Part shown: positions 35,601 to 47,500 of the stretch, piece by piece
How positions within the stretch are numbered: the stretch's first letter is position 1
Layout: each line of letters begins with the position of its first letter
Assembly (NCBI RefSeq): GCF_964275005.1
Contig: NC_092686.1
Location: forward strand, 45,630,333 to 45,694,332
Length of the DNA stretch: 64,000 bases
Origin: Diadema setosum
Taxonomy: Eukaryota > Echinodermata > Echinoidea > Diadematoida > Diadematidae
Direction of reading: 5' to 3'
Translations under genes and position numbers: made by a program
Notes under the pieces: model-generated
What the model saw: only the letters and a program-made list of their open reading frames with translations
Databases searched by the model: none
What the model was told of the DNA's origin: nothing

Positions 35601-38600
35601 GAAATGCTATAACTGTAATGCTGTAACTGCTAACTTTTAAATGTCAGGATTAAATCAGTGTATTTTTCACTAAAAGTGACTTTTTGTGCAATTCTCTTTA
35701 TATTTTGTTTAAATTGTGTTCCTGCAGTGACATCACAAACTATTGTAGTCATCTTATCCAGTGATGGTGACACAGAAACTTTTGAATGGATTGTGTGATT
35801 TTCCTCAAACTTTCCATGCATTCTTCTAATATTGCTGCATTTGCTCAATCCGCATTGTTACTTGTATGTCTGGGTATCATTCCCCTTCAAATAACCCTAT
35901 GCCTTTTCATAGGATTGGTGCAGTACAATGTCACAGTTGGAGGAGTCAACCCTTCCAAGGTAACCGCCCTCGTGGATTTGCTTGAGGAAGATGGTGCCCA
36001 AGTAGGGTTCAGCAAGGAACTGGTTGCTGCACTGAATGTTCCAAATGCAAAGCTTTGGTGGCCGTACACCATGAGAAATGAATCAGCCTACTTGTACACA
36101 CTCAAGGTACGGTATTTATCAAGATGAGGAGCACACTTCATGATGGAGATGTATTCTTCATATTTTTGGTGATCAATTTTTTGTTTCTCTCTCGCTTTGA
36201 TATTTCAATAACTAGATGAAAGAGACTAAAATATATCAAATATGATGAACAAGAATTAGTTCACATTGATTTTCCATCTTGAATATTACAATGATAAAAA
36301 GACATTGTATGTCCGTTGCATCTTGTAGTCACTTTTTGTAACCTTTCCTACAGATTTCCAATAATGAACATTATAACTGAATGCACATGAAATTATCCTG
36401 GAATGACAAATTTTAGCATTGCATGTAAATGTGCATTTGTGCTCGCAATTGTCCGCATGCTAGTGATTGATAAAATTGCTTCTGCTACAGTCAACATTCA
36501 AGCATATCAGCATGTCAAGTATATATATACTCACTATAGTTTGACATCTAAAGGATAGTAGTCTTTACATTACAGATCTTTTTAATGGTTATTTTTGTAT
36601 GCTTATGAAATATTTATGGAATGGGAAGCTAATGTCAAAAATTTTGCAACAAACAAATGACAAAAACTATTCAGTACACACTTAGATGTATATTTACAAA
36701 TTTGACTGGAATTGTGAGTACAATAAGAATCAATAGTTGTAAAATCAATTTTTTGCATTCTTTCTGTAATGCGAATGATTCTAGAAAACGTAAGAAAGTA
36801 TGTAGTCATCATTCTTTACTTTTTACAGGTCACGATTTTCTATGAAGGGGAGGCAGATATATATCGAATACCATTTGGTATCAGAACAGTGCGTGTGACC
36901 AACAAACAATTCTTCATCAATGACCAGCAGTTCTACTTCCATGGAGTGAATAAACACGAGGATGCAGATGTAAGAAGTCATCACTGGAACATTTCAAACT
37001 TTACAGAGATGAAAGTGTGTCAAGAAGACTACATGTGACCCTTTTTATGCCTCCGCAACGAAGTAGCCGGAAGCATTATGTTTTCGGGTCGTCCGTCCAT
37101 ACGTCCGTCCGTCCCGTTTTGTTTTTGTCGATATCTCAAGAACCGTGTGGTGGTTTTACATCAAACTTGATATGAGGGTATATCCTTGGGGGATAATACT
37201 TTGTGTGGATTTTAGGGTCACAGGGTCAAAGGTCACAGGTTATTTTGTGAAGAAAAAAATTGAAATTTCATGTTTTTCTCCATATCTTGCAAATGGTTCA
37301 AGGTATCTTATGGAACTTAGTATATATGCTTGTACTGATGGGCAGTGATTATCTAGGGAAGTTGGGGGTCATGGGTCAAAGGTCAGGGGGGTCAAAGGTC
37401 AAGGTCAACTCCTCAAAATGTCACTACTTTCCGGAAAATGCAATATGCCTGAAGGTTTTTTTTTTTTTTAAACTTGATGTATGGCATGTATTACCCAATA
37501 CATATTTTTGGGGAAGTTTCTTGCCAAAAGGTCAAAGGTCAAAAGGTAAAAGGTCAAGTGAAAGTGCTAAATTGCACTTTTTCCTCCATATCTCGAAAGT
37601 AACTCAAGGTATCATCATGAAACTTACATATTTATGCATGTTCTACCTAACAGTGATTCTCTGTGGAACTGTGAGGTCAAAGGTCAAACGAAAGGTTTAG
37701 CTATAATGCTATTTTCCCATTTGATACTGAAATTATACTTTTTCTCAATACCTTGAAAATTGCTCAATGCATAAACTTATAAAAGGGTCAAAAGTCAAGT
37801 AAAACTCATCAGTTCCCCAAATACCTACACTGACATTTTAATCATTCATCCAATTGAACCTAGTTCTAGGAAAGTGAACATTCAGCACATTTGTGTCAAA
37901 CCTGTCATTTTAATATTTTGCCAATTGTGTGAAACTGTCATCACACATTGTCAAGACATTGTACTATACACTATTAGGAGAACCATGCATTATGGCGGAG
38001 GCATATCAGTCGCCGTAGCGATATATCTAGTTTTTGTCATATATAGTTGTGTAACAGAATTTTAAGTGAATTAGTATACAGTTAGATAGATACCATTACT
38101 AATATTTCATTCTATTCTGTCTCATGAGATATCTAGATAATATTTTGCAAATCATGGTTTGTAAAAGGATACTGTCTTTCTTCTAAACTGCAATGTTTAT
38201 GAAAGTTAGCCTCATGAAAAAAAAAAGAGTAATAGTTCGCAGAAACTAAAATGCAGTCTTACAAGAGATCCTGAAAAAAAAAAACACACACCCAATAGTC
38301 ACATAACATCTGTTATCATTTATATGTATGGTTTTTTCTTTGGTTGTTCTTCACATAAAACAGATCCGTGGCAAGGGTGTGGATTACCCCCTCATCATTA
38401 AGGACATCAATCTATTGAAATGGCTTGGGGTCAATGGCTTCCGGACAAGCCACTATCCGTACTCGGAGGAAATTATGGACATGTGTGACAGACACGGCAT
38501 TGTGGTCATTGACGAAAGCCCAGCTGTTGGAATGCACTTGTAAGTTTTGACAGTTTCGTCAGAAATTTTGCTTTATCAAAAAAAATGAGAAAAAGAAAAA

Positions 38601-41600
38601 AGAATAGCTCAACAATGTTCAGGAAATTTGCCTGATCATGTTATACAAGCAAAAGGATGGTCTCATGATTTAATCATTAACATATAAAATGTGAAAATAA
38701 CATATGTTTACCCTTTTACCAAAATAAGTTTTCAAAGACTAGAATTAGATATATTGGAGCTAAGGGGTGGAATGAGTTACCTGCTACTATCAAAGAATGT
38801 CCTTCACTCTCATCTTTTAAATGTAAATATAGAATGTTCTTAATCCAAAGTGCAGCTGAATAATTCTTGGGATATTTGCCTTTTTGTTTTGTTTTGTTGT
38901 CTTTTGTGTGTATTTGTCCTTTCTTACATGCAGTTTTGCATTTATATGATTTCTGATGGTATAGATATGTACTCTCAAAAAGTTGTTTATGGTCTTTTTT
39001 TTATTCCAGCACATGCTAAGTATATCTTTTTGCACTATTCCGTTGTTTTTAATGTAAACATAATGTCCAGTATGTTATGTCCATGTACTTGTGTTTCTTA
39101 CATATTTTTAGCATGTAGAATAAATAAAATTGAGTGGAATTGAATTGAAAATGAGTGTTTGTACTGCACCTCAAACTCCAAGAGGAAGTAGTACAAGATT
39201 TCAGTGTTCCCTAGCATATTTCAGGTATGCTGGTAAAATAATGTAACACATCACTTTAACATGTGATATTTTAGAGAAAAATTGAAATCCACATTTTCTT
39301 ATGTCAACAGTTTTTCTGGCATGATATATTTTCTTCTTAAATAAGAGGCCATATTTCTCCTGCAAATATTGCAAATCACATTGAATTTGTCTTGGCAAGG
39401 GAAGGAGGTGTCCAAATTCTGTTGTCTCAATCTGCTACTGCACAAGGAATTCTGCTCTGACAAATATTCAAAACAATCTTTTTGAAACCACTCTTCTACC
39501 AGGAAAGACAACTTTGTGAATGAAACTTTGGAGCACCATCGTCAAGTCATGGCCGAACTGGTCAGGCGAGATAAGAATCGGCCATCTGTGGTCATGTGGT
39601 CAGTGGCCAATGAGCCATTCACCACTCTCGCCCCATCTGGACCTTACTTTGAGTGAGTGCTCTTGAGAAGAACGGTGGTTGTACTGAACCATGCTTTAAA
39701 AGCTTCACTCACTTCGATTATCTTATTATAGTAATTTCAATGAAGATCTTTCAATTTCATACTGTTCACATTGTGTATGTGCTTGTAAGTCATGTAATGA
39801 ATTGCTATACTACTCTTGCCATTTTTCAACATACAGTACTGTACTCACAGTGTGTATTATGTGCATAGCAATGCCATGTACCGTACTTCAGTGCGACACC
39901 ACTCTTGTTGTTTTACATCATTATAGACACCATGTGGGTAAATTGGATAGTATTCCTCATATTCCTCCCTTGCTCGAAGCAGGGTTGTACCAAAAATGTA
40001 TGTGTAGAGATCATAATGACCAATTAATAAAGGGGGCTGGTTGGAAGGGAAGGGGGGGGGGGTGGTCAATCATGCCTAATCCACCATTCTTAGTCATCAG
40101 CATGACGACTTTAGCAATCAGCATGATGACTAAATGTCACAAAAATGCATATATGCGCAAGGCTGGATGTTAAAGTAATGATGTAAGTTAAAATCAATGC
40201 TGAGTGTTCTTTCCACAGATGTGTAGAATCTGAGAACACATTTTTCTGGCTTTTCCTTGAAGAAATGTCATTGCTTTCACCCGTGAGTTGGACCCGCATC
40301 GACCTGTGACCTTTGTTGCCAATGATCACACACCAGACAGGGATCATGCTGTGAGTCATTTCATTTCGACATGTCATATTTGAGAGAAAACCTGAAATTC
40401 ACATACTCTAAAATCAACAGTTTTGCTGGTTTGATTTTTTTTTTTTTAAATAAAAAGTCACATTTTTTTCTTGACATCACCTGGACTTGATACAATGACT
40501 ACTGTAAAATCAGAAATTTTCACCTCCATGAAACTTTTGCAAATTTTGTGAAGAGCAAAGCTTCGTGAGAGTAAATTGCACGTGAGAGTTCTTGCCTACA
40601 AAATGCATGTATGCATTTTGACACAGCTTGACTCAGGTCAGTCTGAGCCTTTGTGAAGTCTGCTACTGGTAGTGCACATTCAGTTTTGTTGTGTGTTTTA
40701 TATCAACCAGCAGTGTGTTACTAGCGCATATAGTATACTCATAATTTTTTCATGGTTGGCAGTTCATGAAAGTTTCATGTCTCGAATGATTCTGGTTTTA
40801 CAGTATTTACATTTGAGAAAAGGTATGACATCCCCCCCCCCTTTTTTTTTTTGTTTTTTTGTTTTTTGTTTTTTGTTTTTTGTTGTGTGTATAGGCCTGG
40901 TGTTTATAGGTGAATCTGTTGCATTCATACATTACAGTTGTATCTCTCCCTGTGTGTGGTCTTCACAAAATACTTGTTGCACTTATGAATGGTTTCATAT
41001 TAGTTTGCATAAACATATGAACACATAAATCATGAATGTGTACATGTTATTTCTTCTATTGGACTAAGTCGTCACTCGGTTCAAGGGGAATATTTAGTAC
41101 CAAAGTTGAATGTGGTCACAACAAGTCATATTAGAATTGGTAACATCAGCAGCCTCAAAAGTCATTGGTCCAATATTTTCTGTAAGATTCTGTGTGTGTT
41201 ACGAGAAAAACTCCATTTAAAAAAAAAGGCAGAATAATATGACACTGAGATGTGTCATCTTCTAATGAAAATACATGGATTCCCTTAATAAGAACACACT
41301 GCAAAATTACATTATAATAAGTTTATGCTTTCACCTCTTCTTTGTTGATGATTGTAACAGACATCAATACCTAAATGATATCTTAAACAGCCTTTTTATT
41401 GCACTGATTAATACATGGTGCTCCTGTAGTTGGAAGTCCTTTGTTCCAGTGAACATTTTGTGTGTTTCCCTTGTCATCCACTACCAGGCCAAGTTTGTGG
41501 ATGTGCTGTGCCTCAACAGCTACTTCTCCTGGTACAATCATTATGGTCACCTGGAAGTAGTATACTTACAGGTCAATGAGTACTTGACTTCATGGCACTC

Positions 41601-44510
41601 TTACTATGACAAGCCAGTCATCCAGACAGAGTACGGGGCAGGAACTATCAGTGGGTTTCATCAGGTAGACATAAAGATTTACACTCTTCTGGTTTTTCAA
41701 CATTTTGTTTGATTCCGGAACTATCAGAAAGGCGTATTTTTAATGGAGCCACTTGCATTAACTCTACAGAAAGGTTCTCTTACCCCTTCCCACCTCATTT
41801 TAGTCCTTTCTCATTATGTATTTGCATTATTTCTTTTTTTAATTCCCTCATTTTTCCCTAAGTTGTACTTGCTTTCCTTGCAAGTGTATCTTCAATGATA
41901 TTCTCAAAGTAGGACTGATGCTAGTTAGGTGGCGATTGTCTAACATGGCAGTGATTACAGAATTCTAAATGAAATCTTCATGAAGATGAACAATTAGGAG
42001 AAGCTGGAGAGGTTAATGAAAATGTAAGTCCCTTGCTAAACTATACACAGCTGAGTCGCTGTAAAAACGTGACAGGGCTGTACCAGGATGGTGCACAACA
42101 ACAAAGCGAACACAAAGCGAACATGTCGATCACGTTGAGTTTTGATACTCGACATCATTTTTGTCACCTTCATTGATTAGACTTCATGTCTATGTTATCA
42201 ATATTGACATACACAATTTACAACTTACCGAAAACGGAAGATGAAATGCAGCGTGTGCGAACGGTACATTGATCGGAGCTGCACTAAAGTGCAGCTCCAA
42301 TCGCGTGAACTCATGATTATTCAAAATCGCTGTCAGTGAACTTCTGATGTACCGTTCGCACATGCTGCATATAATCTTCGTTTTCGGTAAGTTGTAAATC
42401 GTGTATGTCAATATTGATAACATAGACATGAAGTCTAATTAATGAAGATTGTCTTTAATGAGTTTGAGGTGACAAAAATGATGTCAAGTATCGCGCAGAT
42501 CAAAACTCAACGCAATCGGCATGTTTGCTTTGTGTTCGTTTTGTTGTTGTGCACCATCCTGGTACAGCCCTGTCACATCTTTACTAAACAACGGTTTCAT
42601 GACATTTGCTCCTCCCACAATATCTCCCAAGAAATATAAGCATGCGAAGCCAAAACGTAAATTTTGCCCTCAAACATAACCCTAACCCTAATCCTAATCC
42701 TCACATCAAAGTAAACCTAAAACCCTATCACAACCCTAACCCTATAGCCCTAAGTCCCTGGAGAAAATAGGACCGGAGTAAATGTGGTGTCACCATAAAT
42801 GATAGAGCTAATAGTTCATTTTGTTGATTCTTTTTTAACCTTTGACCCCAGTCTCCAGCAGTCATGTTCACTGAGGAATACCAAGTGGATATGATGGCAG
42901 GCTACCAAGCAGTCTTCGACAAGCTTCGTCAGGATTTCTTGATCGGAGAATTGGTCTGGAACTTTGCAGACTTTAACACCCAGCAGAGTAAGAATCCAGT
43001 GCCTTGTGTTACTTTCTCTAACTGAAAGAGGAATGATGAGAACGAAATGTGAATTTCTCGAAGACATCTTTTATCAATATTTCTACACATCCCCTACTTG
43101 GATGATTTTAGAATGAAGTCTGATGACAAACACCTCATTTGCCCTCATTACAGCTCTGTACATCAAATTATGAAGTTGCCTACCTGACCTATTTATTTCT
43201 CAGTGATGACACTAAAAAAGGAATAAAATACTGTAGTAGTTTCATTAAGCCCCACTCTTCGACAAGTATGCTTAAAAGTCTGATTTACTTGGTTCTTTGT
43301 AAGTATGTGCCGCATTACCACTCAGTGTCAATCCCTTACCCTAACCCTAACTACTTCCACTCAGTGTCAATCCCTTACCCTAACCCTAACTACTTCCACT
43401 CAGTGTCAATCCCTTACCCTAACCCTAACTACTTCCACAGTATGTAAGCGATTTATTTCAAATTTGGTATGTATAATGATCTACAGATGTAGTTATGCAA
43501 GACGCACTTTGTGTTTGTACCCGACAAGGTGTTGCCATGGTAACAGTGTATTTTTTTGAAAAACTTGTGGAGTGAACTACTTGTACAATTTTGAAGTGAT
43601 TGAACTCAGATTTGGTGTACATGATGATATTGAGGTGTAAATGTGCAAGACATGTTTTTTTTTATGTGTGTTTGTCATAGAAAGCATTGCCATGGTAACC
43701 ACAATTTTCCCCAAACCTTGTGTGAAGCGAACAACTTCCACAGTGTTTAACCCTAATCCCACCGGGTTTTTTGAAGGACTTGGAAAAGGCCCCCCTTCAG
43801 ATCTTGATCATGGATCGCGCGATCCTCGTGAGAATTTGCACTAAGGTACAGGCTAATATAATCTACAAGACTGTGTAGTTACATTTTTCAAATTTTAATT
43901 TATGTATTTTATATTAATGAATTCATTCTAATTTATGTAAAAAAAAATTGCCCTATAAATTCAAAAAATAAAGCTCCAAGACTTCTAATTTTTGGTGAAC
44001 ATATTCTTTTCAATATCCTCAACAATAATACTGAAGCAAAAAGTCGGCTTCATAGTCATTTCTTATGTATTTTATTGTTTATTGAATTTCTTATGTATTT
44101 CTTTGTTTTTAACTTTTTGTTTTTGTTGTTTTTTTTTCGTCAAAGTTTGTCGCAGAAACTTTTTAAAGCATAATCAGGCCAATATAAATCATTATCAGCC
44201 ATTGAAAGTAAAGATATTTATTTTTATATGAATTAATTGCAAAAACACAATTTACCTTGGATTTGTACACAAAATCATGTTTTTGAGCAATTTTTTAGTT
44301 GACAAATTTTTTTCAACCCCCACCCCCCCCCCCCCCCCCCCCCGAATAGGGTTAAGCAATTTATTTCAAATTTGGTATGTATAACTATCTACAGGTGTAG
44401 TTATGGAAGACAAACGTTGTGTTTGTACCCGACAAGGCGTTGAAAATCTTGCAGAGTGAACTTCTTCCACAATTGTGAAGCAGTCAAACTCACAAGGTAC
44501 TCACAAGGTA

Positions 44511-44577
<67 letters not shown>

Positions 44578-47500
44578 AACCCTGGTTCAATTCTTTTTCA
44601 TAGGAATCTGGGTTGCGGGAGTAGGGGTATTAATCACCTACTCCCGCAAAGTTCTAAGGAATTTCCTATGGAAACTTCAATTTGCTTTACGTCTTCATAT
44701 TCCCAGACTTCACTAACATACAATAAGATAGGCAATATCAAATGGTTAAATAAGTGACATTGAATATCAACTGACAGCTGCATTTGCTTCGCTGTGGTCA
44801 TCATACTGATAAAGAGCTTTCTGTGGCCTGCACTACTTGCCTCGAGATTGCCTTTTTGAAAGAACCATTATAATTGAATTGTACGCCAAGATAAACCAAG
44901 TTGTAGACCACTTCTACTCTTTCTTGACCATATGTAAAATTTGCGATGTTCCTGATTTTACCTCTAGTAAAAATTATTATCTTAGTTTTACTTGCATTGA
45001 CTAGTAGGTGCCATTTATTACAATATTCTTGTACTGCATTCAGAGCAACTTACAATTCGTCAGGGTTTTCTGCCAGAATTATAGTGTCATCGGCATACAA
45101 CAAGCAAACCAACCTTGAAAAAAACTCCATCTCCTCACCCTGTAAAATACTACATAATTTTCCAGTTAACAATTTCAAGCCGGGATAGAATTATACAATA
45201 ATTATGTTCTTCAAAATCATTAAGGTAAATGACAAACAACAGAGGTGAGAGATTTTCACCTTGTCTATTCACCTACAGTACAAGTGAAAAGTCAGACATC
45301 ACACCATTGGCCGAAATGCGATACTTAGCACTTTTATACAAATTTTTAACAACATTTAAAATTTTACCATTCACACCTACTTGTAACAATTTAAACCACA
45401 AAAACTTCCTTTCAATTGAATTAAATGTTGTTTTGTAATCACTGAAAGCACAATCTAAACATTTTCTTTTCTGTAAATAAAAATTGATAACACACTTCAA
45501 AACAAATACATGATCAATAGTCTCATAAGTTGAACGAAACCCAACTTGTTCTTCACCTAACATGTAATTCTCATCAAGAAAGTTAAAAAGCCTATTATTC
45601 AAAACTGATGTGAAAAGTTTACCAATACAACTCAACAAAGTAATATTCCTCTGTAATTATCCGGATTAGTATTTTCACCTTTGTTTAAAAAAAAAAGAAA
45701 GGAATAATCACTCCTATACACCACTCAAGAAGATCAACAATTACCATATGCATTTCCAAAGGGCTATTTTTCAAAAATTCATTTCTTATTAAATCATTAC
45801 CACAAGCTTTGGCATTTTTCAATTTATTAATCATTAATTCAACCTCTTCTAGTGTAATGGGTGCATTCAAACAATCATCTTGTAATGACACATTGACATC
45901 GACCAAAGACATCCTTTCCACTGGATGATCCTCAGATTCATTCACATTTCCTAGAGACGTAAAATGTTGTACGAGCTCACCCAGAGAAACATTGATTGCA
46001 CTTTTAGTCTGGTGAACCTTACTATTTAAAAGATCCCAATATGCTTTAGGATTGTCTATCTTTACCATACTTTCTCCTTTTATACCTTAATAATTTTTTT
46101 TTGTGATTTTTGCTTGCCAAAAGCAATTCACTTTGTAAAACATCAAAATCTGAATCTTTAACATCTAATCTTCTGCATAGCTTAATTTTCCTGCTTAGCA
46201 TCAAACCATGATTGTGACGAAAAATTTACATTACGCTATGTAATATTTGCATGCCTAGTGTGTACTTTTTCAACCTATGTTTTATTATTTTGATTGCTTG
46301 ATCACCTAGCTGTCAATTTACCACAATTCACTTAAACATCACTAATTTACCTTTATTTGCACTGCCAAAAAAAAAAAAATCTTTTCTGTGATTATATCAT
46401 GTTTTTTGCATTGTTCTTCTGCCTCTCCTTCAATAATCTGAAGATTCTTGCAGACTGTGTTATTTACATTATAATACAGTTTATTTACAGATATTTACAA
46501 GCACATAACAAATATGAAGAACAAGACTAGCCACTGTGATCAACCATTAGTCGGTTACAGAATGCTCCCACAGATGGCGCTGCAGCAATTTCCAACGAGA
46601 GGGAATTCCGGCTCCTTACCATTCTCGGAAAGAACGAATGCGATGTGATTCAGTTCTCGAGTATGGTATCTGATAGGAATGTAGTTGCGTGGCTCTCGTC
46701 AGCTGAGTAGCCTGTTTGATACTATAGTCCTGTGCCAAAAGATGAGTAAGATTATTGTGTATTTTGTACATGATTAGCCTGTCATTTTCTCTACACTGTT
46801 CCAGAGTGGTCCAATCAAGTTCTTTGTCACAAGGGCATTACCCACGGAAGACTACCATGAACCACAACACAGTGCACGGTGACTCCTTGAATACTTTTCA
46901 ACTAAATCAGTTCAATTTGTCTTGTCAAGGCAAGAAACAAAGCAAGGGACACAAACAAAAAGAACAAAAGAAATATTTCCAAATACCGGATAACTTATTA
47001 CATTACAGAGACCCGCACACATCATAAAAGCTATACAGTTTACCCTGGCCAGAGGCAACTAATTAATAAGGTACTTCAAACCGCGCGCAGAACGTTCCTG
47101 TAGTACCGATGAGGTAGGGCCCGACGACGGGTGCGTGCATGCTCGGCAAGGTCGTCACGGACGAGGTTCGACCGGCGAGATACAGTACTCTGCGGAGTCC
47201 CCCTGTGAGGGCACCAGCAACCACAATGTCTACCGGAGTGCATCACGCTGACCTTATGGGAAGCGGGATCAGTGACATCCGGGACAGTGATGTGGTGTTC
47301 GGCGGTCGAATGCCAGTGGAGACACGGAGCTGCCGGTCCGGTGGCGTCACATTTCACGACAGATGCGTCCGGAAGGAGCGTCTCCAATGCGGCTGTACGA
47401 ATACAATTAATTCCATCATAAAATCTATCCCAGTATCATAGGATTTATACATGCTGGGTCATTAATACTAATCACAGAGGTTCTGGATAACAGCAGTCAT

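Noticed and set aside
41275-41712. Single 145-codon gene product
   Set aside because: Its middle is GUSB exon 10; the outer parts are intron sequence read through.
42660-42760. True telomere end
   Set aside because: The CCCTAA words are few and degenerate and lie inside a GUSB intron, so they are interstitial.
47076-47387. Minus-strand 104-codon frame as a gene or retroelement part
   Set aside because: No recognisable motif, splice support or terminal repeats; only a GC-rich composition, so it is left unassigned.
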